A stretch of DNA of 64,000 nt, taken from positions 62,001 through 126,000 of the forward strand of contig NZ_JADMLG010000018.1 in assembly GCF_015674855.1 (NCBI RefSeq). Direction: 5' to 3'. The position numbers and the translations under genes were made by a program. This document shows, piece after piece, positions 50,961-59,455 of the stretch. Source of the stretch: Nocardia bovistercoris. Its GTDB lineage: Bacteria; Actinomycetota; Actinomycetes; Mycobacteriales; Mycobacteriaceae. Numbering within the stretch: the first letter of the stretch is position 1; the number at the start of each line of letters is the position of its first letter. The notes under the pieces were generated by a model. It was given only the letters and a program-made list of their open reading frames with translations. It did not search any database and was not told where the DNA came from.

Positions 50961-51496
50961 GGCGTCGGTGCCCATGCCCGATGGGTGGGCTGCAAGCACG
51001 CAGGATGACCTCATCCGACGGCGGGTGATCCGCAGCCTGAGCCGCCGACCCGGTCGGAACCAACGCTCGCACAGCCGAGCGGGTATCGGCCCAGGAGGCG
51101 AGAGTGGACAGTATCGTCGTAATCCATGCCTGCGATCATTATTCAGGCAGTACGTGAAACCGCTGAGCGTGACTTTCCTCCCGGATGAGCCTCAACCCCG
51201 GCGCCCGGGTGAGCTGATGTTGCGGATGGCTGTGCAGCGGCACCCGGAACTCGCCTCGAAAGCGACGGTGACGCTGGGGTAGTCGCGAAGTCGACAGCGG
51301 ATATTCGGGCAGTCCATCGACATCCAGGAGCCGGTGGGCCTTGTTGCCCAGCTAATAGTCAGGGTACCCTAACGTACGCGTACGAGATCGCGGAAAGTCC
51401 GGAGGTGGCGCACAGTCGTCCGGTGCGCGTCGGTCGCGGCTCGGCGGTTGTGTTCGTTTGTCGGTCAACGGTTTCGAGTGGTAGGAGCATGTCCAG
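50961..51496. other. Intergenic region with decayed coding traces
   Basis: About 540 bp without an intact gene. ATG 51126 begins MPAIIIQAVRETAERDFPPG and stops; the next frame continues DEPQPRRPGELMLRMAVQRH, so a small frameshifted gene is likely. Two palindromes lie near the next promoter: AGGGTACCCT at 51361-51370 and CGTACGCGTACG at 51373-51384. Confidence 0.45.
51361..51384. promoter_or_regulatory. Adjacent palindromes upstream of the acyl-CoA dehydrogenase-like gene
   Basis: AGGGTACCCT (10 bp) and CGTACGCGTACG (12 bp) are both perfect and only two bases apart, 110-135 bp before the gene at 51497. One or both could be operators. Confidence 0.45.
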
Positions 51497-52528
51497 ATGA
51501 CGGAGAATCAGCGGTCGTTGGTCGAACGCGCGCGGCGTATCGCCGAGGAGGTGTTGTATCCGGACGCCGCGGCGGTGGACCGAACCGGGCAGGTGCCCGC
51601 CGGGCACTGGGAGGTGCTCGCCGAAGCAGGTCTCTACGGTGCGTCGACAGCCGGGCTGGAACTGCCGGATATCGTTCGAATCATCGAAATACTCTCGGGT
51701 AGTTGTCTTTCCACCGCATTCGTGTGGTTGCAGCACCACGGCGCGGTCCTGAGCCTTTCGGGTTCGGCGAACGCGCGCTTGCGGGAGACCTATCTCACCG
51801 AGCTCACCGCAGGGCGCAAGCGGGCGGGCGCGGCGTTCGCGGGCGCTGTGTCACAGCCGGGGAAGCTGTGGGCGGAGCGGGTCGAAGGCGGCTATCGACT
51901 GACCGGTGACGCGCCCTTCGTCAGCGGTTGGGGCATCATCGACGTGGTGCAGGTGGCGTCGCGGGCCACCGAGAAGACATCGGGAGACACGGTGGTGTCC
52001 GGCCTGATCGACGCCGCGAGCGCCGAAAGCCTCACCGCCGTTCCCACGGAACTGGTAGCGGGACAGGGCACTTCGACGGTGCGCCTGCGATTCGACGACC
52101 ACTTCCTGCCCGACGACCGCGTAACCGGCGCGGCGCGCTACGAGGACTTCCTGGCCTTCCAGCACATCGGTTCGCGGCTCAACGGCGCGGTGACCTGCGG
52201 CGTTGCCGAACGCGCGATCCGGGTGCTCGAACAGATCTCCAAGCCGCAGGCGAGTCCGCTGTGGGAGCAATTGGACGCCGCGCGTTCGGAATTGGACCGA
52301 TCTCTGACCGATCCGGCGGTCCTGCAATCGGCACGCGCCCGCGCCTCCGAACTCGCGTTGCGCAGCGCGGCGGCACTGGTCGCGGCCACCGGCGCCCCCG
52401 CCCTGCTCGCGGACCAACCAGCCCAACGACTCCTGCGCGAGGCGACCTTCGGCCTGGTCGCCGCGAGTCGTCCGGAGATGCGGTCCGCCCTGGTCACCGC
52501 CTTCACCGGCGGCGGCCGCGCGGGCTGA
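51497..52528 (+). CDS. Acyl-CoA dehydrogenase-family protein
   Basis: 343 residues. EVLAEAGLYGASTAGLELPD, GSCLSTAFVWLQHHGAV, KLWAERVEGGYRLTGDAPFV, SGWGIIDVVQVASRA and the C-terminal helical bundle ending ATFGLVAASRPEMRSALVTA match the ACAD fold. The usual TExxxGSD glycine pattern is weak, so it may be a flavin monooxygenase-like or divergent member. Start ATG 51497. Alone; next downstream is an MFS remnant. Confidence 0.85.
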   Translation: MTENQRSLVERARRIAEEVLYPDAAAVDRTGQVPAGHWEVLAEAGLYGASTAGLELPDIVRIIEILSGSCLSTAFVWLQHHGAVLSLSGSANARLRETYLTELTAGRKRAGAAFAGAVSQPGKLWAERVEGGYRLTGDAPFVSGWGIIDVVQVASRATEKTSGDTVVSGLIDAASAESLTAVPTELVAGQGTSTVRLRFDDHFLPDDRVTGAARYEDFLAFQHIGSRLNGAVTCGVAERAIRVLEQISKPQASPLWEQLDAARSELDRSLTDPAVLQSARARASELALRSAAALVAATGAPALLADQPAQRLLREATFGLVAASRPEMRSALVTAFTGGGRAG

Positions 52529-52594
52529 GATGTCGTCATCTCGATGAACTGAAGTCTCGAACAAATGCACGCTTGTCGAATCGAGGAGGATGCG

Positions 52595-52702
52595 ATGTCC
52601 GCACCGGAGTCCGAATGTCGGAAGACGATCCTCGCGGCCGTATTCCTGGCTACTTTCCTTGTTTCCCTGGATCTTTCGAGCGTCAATGCCACCGCGCCCT
52701 GA
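52595..52702 (+). pseudogene. N-terminal stub of a DHA2-type MFS transporter
   Basis: ATG 52595 has a good RBS (GAGGAGGA) and encodes MSAPESECRKTILAAVFLAT followed by FLVSLDLSSVNATAP, the first helix of DHA2 MFS exporters (normally ...SSVNVALPTI), then TGA. Nothing of the remaining helices follows. It is the cut-off start of a drug exporter. Confidence 0.7.
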
Positions 52703-52801
52703 ATACGATCACCGGCTCGACGGGAGTGCCGCGACCACAACGGTTTCCCGGTCACACCGCCACGGAGGCGAAGCGGTGTGATCGTGCGGGCCGGGCGCGG
52801 C

Positions 52802-53230
52802 TCAGGGGAGGGGGTAGGGGTACTTGTAGTCGCAGTCGTCGCGCTGGGCGGAGCAGCTGATGGCGATGTGCCGCCAGGTGTCGGGTCCGACTTCTCCGTC
52901 CATCTTGATCCCGGCCGCGCGCTGGAAGTTGATTGTCGCCTCCCGGGTCTGTTTGCCGAAACGCCCGTCGACGTCCACTACACCGTTGCCGTAGTGGAAC
53001 CGCAGGAACGTTTGCAGTGCCGCGACGCATTGGTCCTGGTCGGCGACGCCTCGGGACAGGTACGGGCGGAACACCAGGCATTCGTTCACCGACGAGGCGT
53101 AGGTGGCCGCGTGCGCTTGCGCCGTCAGCGTCACGCCGCCCGCGACCGTGACGAGTCCGATGACGCTCGCGGCGACCAGGCGGCGGATCCGGTAGCGGCT
53201 CGAAAGTCGCTGCGCCGAAGTGATGCTCAT
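52802..53230 (-). CDS. Secreted peptidoglycan-binding-domain protein
   Basis: 142 residues from ATG 53230 (GAGGAGA upstream). Signal peptide (RLVAASVIGLVTVAGGVTLTA, cleavage after AHA), then a PG_binding_1 domain: CVAALQTFLRFHYGNGVVDV, DGRFGKQTREATINFQRAAG, MDGEVGPDTWRHI. Two cysteine pairs are likely. It may sense or coat peptidoglycan. It is next to a kinase with a related ectodomain and a SARP-FHA regulator on the same strand. Confidence 0.88.
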   Translation of the reverse strand: MSITSAQRLSSRYRIRRLVAASVIGLVTVAGGVTLTAQAHAATYASSVNECLVFRPYLSRGVADQDQCVAALQTFLRFHYGNGVVDVDGRFGKQTREATINFQRAAGIKMDGEVGPDTWRHIAISCSAQRDDCDYKYPYPLP

Positions 53231-53310
53231 GATGATTCTCCTCGCGGTCGAGGTGGATACCGACGAGAGCGAAGATAGGAACCGTCCGCAACGATCCGCC
53301 AAGGAAACGC

Positions 53311-54435
53311 TCAGGCCCGCGGTTGCCGCACCTCGAGCAGCACCGACCCGATCCGAACGCGGTCACCGTCGACCAGCGCGGCGCCACCGCGCACGCGTCG
53401 GTCGTTGACGAACACGCCGTTGGCCGACCCGCGGTCCTCGATCCGGATCGCCTCGCCGTCCACCACCACGCGCGCGTGCCGCCTGCTGGTCTTCGCATCG
53501 TCGAGCCGGATATCGTTGTCCGCGCCGCGACCGATGGTCACACCCGCCGATGTCACCTCGAAGCGCCTGCCGTCCTCCACGCACAACACCACCTGGCCGA
53601 GGGTTTCCAGCAGGGTCGACTCCTCGTTCTCCGCCGCTCGAGGCGGGTGGCGTCGCGCGCGGGACGGCAGTGGTTCACGGCGCAGGATGAGCTGTTCGAG
53701 CGCGGTCAGCCGGTCACCCGGGTCCAGCCCCTGATCTCGGAACATTCCGCGCGCGGAACGGCATGCTTCGAGCGCGTCGCCGTCGCGCCCCGCCGCGTAC
53801 AACGCCGTGATCAGCTGCGCCCACAAGGTTTCACGCAGCGGATGCCGCGCTGTCGACGCACGCAACTCCCCGACGACTGCCGCGGCGCGGCCCGCGGCGA
53901 TTTCCAGGTCCAACCGCGCCTCCAGCACGCGCTGGCGCTCCTCGTCCATGTGCGCGCAGAACGCCTCGGCGAAAGTGGATATCGGCAGCCCGTCGAGTGC
54001 CGCACCACTCCATTCCGCGAGCGCTCGCGCGAAATACACGGCGGCGCGCCCGTGATCGCCCCTGTCGTATGCGGCCATCGCCTCGGTCCTGGCGTGTTCG
54101 AAACGGCCGAGATCGCAGTGCTCGTCGCGGATGTCGAGGCAGTAGTTGCCGGAATCGTCGGTTCGCAGCAGCGTGTTCGCGGCCACGTCGGCGGCCTTCA
54201 GCGCGGAACGCAGTTCGGCGACGCGATTGTGCAGGTTCGAGCGGAAACTGGGTGGGGGATCACCGTCCCAGATGAGGTCGGCCAACCGTTTCGGTGAGAT
54301 CGCGTTGCGTCGATTGACGACGAGTACCGCCAGCATCGCCCTGGTCAGCGGCCCGCCGACAGCCAGCGCGCGCCCCGAGACATACCATCGCACCGGGCCG
54401 AGGATGCGCACATCCAGCGCGGCGTCCGAAGTCAC
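53311..54435 (-). CDS. SARP/EmbR-like regulator with C-terminal FHA domain
   Basis: 374 residues. N-terminal OmpR-like DNA-binding domain (VRILGPVRWYVSGRALAVGG, ISPKRLADLIWDGDPP), bacterial transcriptional activation domain (FEHARTEAMAAYDRGDHGRA, LRETLWAQLITALYAAGRDG) and an FHA domain (VTIGRGADNDIRLDDAKTSR, RGSANGVFVNDRRVRGGAAL). This is the EmbR layout: FHA binds phosphothreonine on its partner kinase. GTG 54435 overlaps the kinase stop, so the two are one operon. Confidence 0.92.
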   Translation of the reverse strand: MTSDAALDVRILGPVRWYVSGRALAVGGPLTRAMLAVLVVNRRNAISPKRLADLIWDGDPPPSFRSNLHNRVAELRSALKAADVAANTLLRTDDSGNYCLDIRDEHCDLGRFEHARTEAMAAYDRGDHGRAAVYFARALAEWSGAALDGLPISTFAEAFCAHMDEERQRVLEARLDLEIAAGRAAAVVGELRASTARHPLRETLWAQLITALYAAGRDGDALEACRSARGMFRDQGLDPGDRLTALEQLILRREPLPSRARRHPPRAAENEESTLLETLGQVVLCVEDGRRFEVTSAGVTIGRGADNDIRLDDAKTSRRHARVVVDGEAIRIEDRGSANGVFVNDRRVRGGAALVDGDRVRIGSVLLEVRQPRA

Positions 54436-55772
54436 TGCGCCGGGACGCAACGGCCGTCGAAGGCGCCGTCTGCGACCCGAAAGACCGGCCACCGCAGGGC
54501 TTTCGACCTCGTCTGCGGTCCGTAGATGCCGTCGACGGCGGCGCCGTGGTCGACTTGGAGATGCCGGACGGCGCGCTTCATCGGTGTGTCGTACACCGTG
54601 GTCGCGTCCAGTTCGATGCCGTGACACAGGGCCAGCGCCTGCCGCAGTGCCGTGACCGACTCTCCTCGGTCGCCCTCGTTCAGGGCGCACCGCGGATCGT
54701 CGCGGTCGGCTGCGGCGCTGGGCAATTCGAGGAAGAAGTCGGCGCCTACCGCGACTCGCGTCCGCCAGTAGCATCGCAGCAGACCCGTCTGCACGGCGCT
54801 GGGCACGGACAGTGCGGTGCTGGTCACCGGTGCCGCGAACGCCGCGCCATCGGATCGATTCGCCGTCGGCCATGCGGTAAACGTCACCGCCGCGACGACC
54901 ACGGCGACGACCACGCCGACGAGGGCAAGCGCGCGCCGTGACAACCTCCGACGGAATGGTTTGCCGGTGCCGATCGCCGACTCGAGGGCGCGCGCGAATT
55001 CGGCACAGGTCTGATACCGCTGCTCCGGGTCGACCGCCATCGAGCGCGCGACGACCTTCGCCAACTCCGCGGGCACCTCGGGACGCGGGCTCGTCGAGGA
55101 ATCCAATTCGGTCGGCGCACCCGCGTTCGGATTCGAACCCGTGAGCAGCGCCGAGAGCGTGGCGCCGAGCGAGTAGATGTCGGCCCGACGATCGACCGCG
55201 AGGCCCCGCAGTACCTCCGGTGCGGCGAAAGCGGGAGTACAAGCACGCCAACCCGTTTCGGTGACCGTCTCGGACTCTTCGAGAGAACGGGCCAATCCGA
55301 AATCCGCGACCAGCGCGCGTTCCCCGTCTTCGCAGGCCGTGACCAGGATGTTCGACGGCTTGACATCACGATGCAGCATGTTCTGTTCGTGCGCGTGCCG
55401 CAGCCCCTTCGCGGCATCGCCGACGATGCGCGCCGCCCGCTCCGGCGCCAATCCACCCGGCTCGCCTCGCAGCAGTTCGTTCGCGTCGACGCCCGCGACA
55501 TACTGCATCGCCATCCACAGGGCGTCCCCGTCCTCGCCCCGATTGTAGACCGAGACGACATTCGGATGGTCCAGCCGGCAGACGAGTTCGGCTTCACGCC
55601 GAAAGACGCTGCGGTAGCGATGGTTCGCACCGAGCCGATCGCTGAGCACTTTCAGCGCCACCCGCCTCGGCAACACCGGATCCTCGGCGAGATAGACCGA
55701 CCCCATGCCACCGGAGCCGAGGGATCGAACGATCGAATACCCGGCGAACACCTGCCCAGGCCGTAACAACAT
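54432..55772 (-). CDS. Transmembrane Ser/Thr protein kinase with extracellular peptidoglycan-binding domain
   Basis: 446 residues. Kinase motifs: GSGGMGSVYLAEDPVLPRRV with ALKVL lysine, MLHRDVKPSNILV, ALVADFGLARS and APEVLRGLAVDRRADIYSLG. One helix (ALALVGVVVAVVVAAVTFTA) is followed by an outside part ending in a PG_binding_1-like domain (ESVTALRQALALCHGIELDA, YGPQTRSKALRW). ATG 55772 is preceded by GGAGGGAAGGG; the ATG at 55850 has no RBS. Likely senses peptidoglycan and phosphorylates the overlapping FHA regulator, like PknH and EmbR. Confidence 0.92.
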   Translation of the reverse strand: MLLRPGQVFAGYSIVRSLGSGGMGSVYLAEDPVLPRRVALKVLSDRLGANHRYRSVFRREAELVCRLDHPNVVSVYNRGEDGDALWMAMQYVAGVDANELLRGEPGGLAPERAARIVGDAAKGLRHAHEQNMLHRDVKPSNILVTACEDGERALVADFGLARSLEESETVTETGWRACTPAFAAPEVLRGLAVDRRADIYSLGATLSALLTGSNPNAGAPTELDSSTSPRPEVPAELAKVVARSMAVDPEQRYQTCAEFARALESAIGTGKPFRRRLSRRALALVGVVVAVVVAAVTFTAWPTANRSDGAAFAAPVTSTALSVPSAVQTGLLRCYWRTRVAVGADFFLELPSAAADRDDPRCALNEGDRGESVTALRQALALCHGIELDATTVYDTPMKRAVRHLQVDHGAAVDGIYGPQTRSKALRWPVFRVADGAFDGRCVPAQ

Positions 55773-55886
55773 CCCTTCCCTCCAGGGATTACGGGCCACG
55801 TATTCTGGCGCCTTCGAGCCCACTACCTCATATCCGACTCTGGGTGTCAAGACACCCTTTTCGGCTGCTTGCGCGGTGAAAATCGG

Positions 55887-56009
55887 TTACGGAGAGGTAG
55901 CCGTGAGCAGGTCGTAGGACAGTGATCCCACGTGGGCGCGACGTTCGATGCTGTCGGTCATGCGTTGGCGTTCGTCGTCGAGGCGACGGCGGCAGTTCTC
56001 GAGGATCAA
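55887..56009 (-). CDS. Possible 40-residue protein
   Basis: TTG 56009 with GGAAGAG three bases before it encodes LILENCRRRLDDERQRMTDS-IERRAHVGSLSYDLLTATSP. The helical, charged text looks protein-like and would be divergent from the TetR gene at 56124, but the start is weak and it could be the tail of a lost gene. Confidence 0.35.
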   Translation of the reverse strand: MILENCRRRLDDERQRMTDSIERRAHVGSLSYDLLTATSP

Positions 56010-56123
56010 GCGCTCTTCCGGCCGAAGATCGCGGGTATCGGACTTGTCAGGTGGGGCCGGAACCGCGGGGCGGAATCGGCCGGTGTCATGATGGCGATAC
56101 CGAAACCGAGTTCGGAGGCTCCG

Positions 56124-56759
56124 ATGCCCGTGTCCGCCGACAACCTGACCGCCAAGGGGTTGCGCAGTCGCGCGAAGATCGTGGATGCCGCGGCGCGCCT
56201 CGTGCTCGCCAACGGTGCGCACGGCGCCACCATGGAGGCGATCCAGCAGGAGGCGGGGGTCAGCGCCTCGCAGCTCTATCACTACTTCGACAACAAACGG
56301 GACCTGCTCGCGGCGGTCATCCAGGCGAGCACCGAGGTCGTCTTGGCCAACAAGTGGCTGCGTGACATGCGCTCACTGGCGGACCTGCGGGCGTGGCGGG
56401 ATGCGGTGGTTGACGCGGCGCGTGAGACCGGCTGTCGCACCGGATGCCCGCTGGCCTCCTTCGTCGAGGACATTCCCGACACCGATCCCGACCTGCTCGA
56501 CCTGGCCGCCGCCGGGCTGCGGCGCCTCACTTCGGTCGTCACCGACGCGCTCACCACCATGCGCGCCGCGGGGGAGTTGCGCGCGGACGCCGATGTGCAC
56601 CGGCTGGCGCTGGTGATCGTCACCGCCTACGAGGGCGGCATGCTGGTCTCCCGCGCCCAGCGTGACCCGGCCCCGCTGGAGGCGGCGCTGGACGCGGCGG
56701 TCGCCGGCGTGCTGGCGCACGCGCCGTCGGAAGAACCTCGCGCCGCGCCCTCGGGTTAG
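56124..56759 (+). CDS. TetR-family transcriptional regulator
   Basis: 211 residues. SRAKIVDAAARLVLANGAHG, IQQEAGVSASQLYHYFDNKR is the HTH; CPLASFVEDIPDTDPDLLDL places it with the YcdC/TetR_C_16-type drug-response regulators. CGGAGG precedes ATG 56124 (an earlier ATG at 56088 is possible). Converges with the next TetR gene, overlapping by four bases. Confidence 0.9.
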   Translation: MPVSADNLTAKGLRSRAKIVDAAARLVLANGAHGATMEAIQQEAGVSASQLYHYFDNKRDLLAAVIQASTEVVLANKWLRDMRSLADLRAWRDAVVDAARETGCRTGCPLASFVEDIPDTDPDLLDLAAAGLRRLTSVVTDALTTMRAAGELRADADVHRLALVIVTAYEGGMLVSRAQRDPAPLEAALDAAVAGVLAHAPSEEPRAAPSG

Positions 56760-57439
56760 TCATCCGTTGCTTCCGGAGCGACTGTGCGCGAGGAGGTTTC
56801 CGGCCCGAGTAGTGCGTCGGCCGCGGCGGTGTGCAGCCAGCTCTGGTAGCGATCCCACCCCCAGCCTCGGCGGTTGACGAGGCGGTCGGCCAGTTCAGGG
56901 GCAGTGAGCGCCCAGAGTGTGTCGGCCGCCTCCTCCACGTCGACGCCGTCACGCAGGCCGAATCGCTGCGCGATGTGGCGTGCGGTGTTCGCGGTCCCGA
57001 CGGCGCGTTCGTTCTCGATCGTGTCGGTGAACTCGCGCAGTTCGGCATCGCCGGTGGCGGCTTGGGCGAGGGCCATCGAAACCAGGGGGAGCGCGCGTTC
57101 GGCCAAGACGCGGGAGATCGCGGTGTAGTGGGCCAGGCATTCGCGGCCGCTGGGAGCGTTGATCATCGCCTGGAACATGGGGCGCTGAGCCATGGGGACG
57201 GGTTCGTCGTCGCCCGCGAGCATGACGTCGTAGACGGTCTTGAACAGGGCGGCCTTGTTTCCCACGACGTTGTAGATCGTCTGCACGCTGACCTCGGCGT
57301 GCTCGGCGATGCCGCTGATCGTGGCGCCGAGATAGCCGTGCTCGAGGAAGGTGTGCCGCGCCGCCTCGAGTATCCGTTCGCGGGTAACCGCCGTGTGCTG
57401 AGCGCGCAGTCCTGTCGCGTATCGCCGTTTCGAGGTCAC
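56756..57439 (-). CDS. TetR-family transcriptional regulator
   Basis: 227 residues. TRERILEAARHTFLEHGYLG, IAEHAEVSVQTIYNVVGNKA is the HTH. GTG 57439 with GAAAGAGG upstream. Divergent from the NTF2-like/glycosyltransferase pair at 57537-59263, the likely targets. Confidence 0.9.
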   Translation of the reverse strand: MTSKRRYATGLRAQHTAVTRERILEAARHTFLEHGYLGATISGIAEHAEVSVQTIYNVVGNKAALFKTVYDVMLAGDDEPVPMAQRPMFQAMINAPSGRECLAHYTAISRVLAERALPLVSMALAQAATGDAELREFTDTIENERAVGTANTARHIAQRFGLRDGVDVEEAADTLWALTAPELADRLVNRRGWGWDRYQSWLHTAAADALLGPETSSRTVAPEATDD

Positions 57440-57536
57440 GGAGCCTCTTTCGTGATCGTGCCGTTGTTGACAATTGGATGGAATGCAATTCAAACTAATT
57501 GAGTCACACTCCAGCCTACTCTGACGGAGTCCTCTC

Positions 57537-58070
57537 ATGACCGACACCACCCTCGACGCCAAGAATCTCGTGATCCGCGGCGTGCAGATCATGGCCGCGG
57601 GCGCCATCGCCGACTTCGAGGCGATCGTGCATCCCGAGGCGTTCAACCGCGAAAGCGTGGACGAGCCGCCCGCCTGCCGCGGCCGCGGTCCGGCGGCGCT
57701 GTATGCCACCGCTCTCTGGCTGCGCGCCTCCTACGACGAATTACATTGGGAGATACACGATGTCGCGGTCGACGGCGATCTCGCGGTCGCACACGCCACG
57801 ATGTCGGGCCGCCAGACCGGCACCTTCGTCGTCTACGACGCCGACGGCGCGCCCAAGCAAGCATTCCCGGCCACCGGCAAGCGCTTCGCCACCACCCAGA
57901 CGCACTGGTTCCGCATCGCCGACGGCCTGTTGATCGAACATTGGGCCAATCGCGACGACCTCGGCACCGCGACCCAGCTCGGTTGGGCCCCACCCACTCC
58001 GGCCTACCTGTTCAAGATGGGGCGAGCCACCCGGCAGGCACGCCGCGCGGCCCGGCGGGAGACACCGTGA
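57537..58070 (+). CDS. SnoaL-like family protein
   Basis: 177 residues. MAAGAIADFEAIVHPEAFNR, ALWLRASYDELHWEIHDVAV, THWFRIADGLLIEHWANRDD are typical of SnoaL-like polyketide-cyclase/ester-cyclase proteins. First gene of a two-gene operon, coupled to the glycosyltransferase by a GTGA overlap and divergent from a TetR gene. Confidence 0.88.
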   Translation: MTDTTLDAKNLVIRGVQIMAAGAIADFEAIVHPEAFNRESVDEPPACRGRGPAALYATALWLRASYDELHWEIHDVAVDGDLAVAHATMSGRQTGTFVVYDADGAPKQAFPATGKRFATTQTHWFRIADGLLIEHWANRDDLGTATQLGWAPPTPAYLFKMGRATRQARRAARRETP

Positions 58071-59263
58071 ATACGCGCGCCCGCACTTCGGCGAAGAAGA
58101 TTCTGTTCAGCACTCACCCCGCTCATGGGCATGTGCACCCGATACTGCCCTTGGCTCGCGAGGCGCGGGACGCCGGTCACGACGTGGTCGTCGCGACCGG
58201 GCCCGACCTCGCCGCGCAGGTGGCCGAACGGGGCTTCACGGTGTGGCCGATCGGCCCGACCTTCGCACGATGCCGTGAACTTCGTCTCGAGGCCGATCCG
58301 GATATCGATACCGTTGCGCCCGAACAGCAGATGGCGCGGGATATCTCGGCGCTGTTCGGTTCCGCCTCGGCAGTACGCGCCGAGGAGCTGGTCGCTCGGA
58401 CGGTCGCGTGGGCGCCGGATCTGGTCGTGCACGGTCCCGTGGAATTCGCGGCGCCGATCGCGGCCCGCCGGGCGGGGGTACCGCATGTCGTGCACGGGGT
58501 CGCGGCCACACCGCCCGCGCGGTTGCGCGGGATCGTCGAGTCGGTCATGCGGAAGGTCTTCGCCCCTTGGAATGTTCCCGGTCTCGTCGAGGACGTTCTC
58601 TCGGGCGCCTACCTCGACATCTGTCCTGCAGGACTGCGGCAGGCGGGTAGCGAAACCCTGTTCCGACATGGCGTGCCGCTGCGGCCGAGCTACGGCGACC
58701 CCGGTGTGTCCGCACTCGACATCGATATCGAGAACCTGCCATTCAACGACACCGTATACCTCACGTTGGGCACGGTATTCCACGACGCCCCAGCACTTTT
58801 CCGTACCTGCTTGAGCGGGCTGGCGGAGCTTCCGGTGAATATCGTCGTGTCGAGCGGTCCCGGCAGCGACCCGAAAAGGTTGGGCCCGCAGCCATCTCAC
58901 GTCGTGATCCGCGACTACATACCGCAGGCTCGCCTGCTTCCGCACTGCCGACTGGTGATTCAGCACGGCGGCGCGGGCACCTTGTTCGGCGGCGCGGCCC
59001 ACGGGCTACCTCAACTCGTCATTCCGCAAGCCGCCGACAACTTCCTCAACGCCGCGGCGCTCCGAGCATCGGGAGCGGGACTTGCCCTGCTTCCACATGA
59101 AGTCACCGCCGACAGTATTCGCATCGCCGCCGGACAACTCCTGCGGGATCCCGAGTTCACTGTCGCGGCGAAACGATTGCAAGCGGAGATCCACGCCATG
59201 CCGACACCGGAGTCCACCGTAACGACCCTGCTCAACGGGCGGACGCCGGGAGTCCGCGCGTAA
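58067..59263 (+). CDS. GT1-family glycosyltransferase (MGT-like)
   Basis: 398 residues. ILFSTHPAHGHVHPILPLAR at the start, VYLTLGTVFHDAPALFRTCL in the middle and LVIQHGGAGTLFGGAAHGLP, the donor-binding motif, followed by LVIPQAADNFLNAAAL. This is the actinobacterial macrolide-inactivating / antibiotic GT1 group. With the TetR and SnoaL-like genes it may detoxify a hydrophobic compound by glycosylation. GTG 58067. Confidence 0.9.
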   Translation: MNTRARTSAKKILFSTHPAHGHVHPILPLAREARDAGHDVVVATGPDLAAQVAERGFTVWPIGPTFARCRELRLEADPDIDTVAPEQQMARDISALFGSASAVRAEELVARTVAWAPDLVVHGPVEFAAPIAARRAGVPHVVHGVAATPPARLRGIVESVMRKVFAPWNVPGLVEDVLSGAYLDICPAGLRQAGSETLFRHGVPLRPSYGDPGVSALDIDIENLPFNDTVYLTLGTVFHDAPALFRTCLSGLAELPVNIVVSSGPGSDPKRLGPQPSHVVIRDYIPQARLLPHCRLVIQHGGAGTLFGGAAHGLPQLVIPQAADNFLNAAALRASGAGLALLPHEVTADSIRIAAGQLLRDPEFTVAAKRLQAEIHAMPTPESTVTTLLNGRTPGVRA

Positions 59264-59311
59264 ATCTCGAGCCCGTTCGACCTGCTCGGATCGCAGTTCT
59301 CACCCACATTC

Positions 59312-59351
59312 GGGAGTCGGGCGAGTCATCTCGGCACGTGGCCTGACTCCC
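59312..59351 (+). terminator. Hairpin after the glycosyltransferase gene
   Basis: GGGAGTCgGGC / GCCtGACTCCC, 11-bp arms with one mismatch and an 18-base loop, 49 bp after the stop. Confidence 0.5.
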
Positions 59352-59435
59352 TGGCTGCCGACCGAGTCGCAGCGCTCGCAGCCGAACGGGCACGACCGTC
59401 CGATCGAACGGCCCGGCACCGAGAAGAGGTGATAC

Positions 59436-59455
59436 GATACGGAACGTGCCGTATC
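59436..59455. promoter_or_regulatory. Operator overlapping the TetR start codon
   Basis: GATACGG-aacgtg-CCGTATC is a perfect 7-bp inverted repeat; the GTG start (59446) lies in its spacer. TACGAT at 59433-59438 fits a -10 box and places transcription start at the GTG, so the message would be leaderless and the regulator would block its own start. Confidence 0.65.

Noticed and set aside
51120..51285. Small gene MPAIIIQ...
   Set aside because: Stops after 20 codons and continues only in another frame; too little for a family call, noted as decayed trace.
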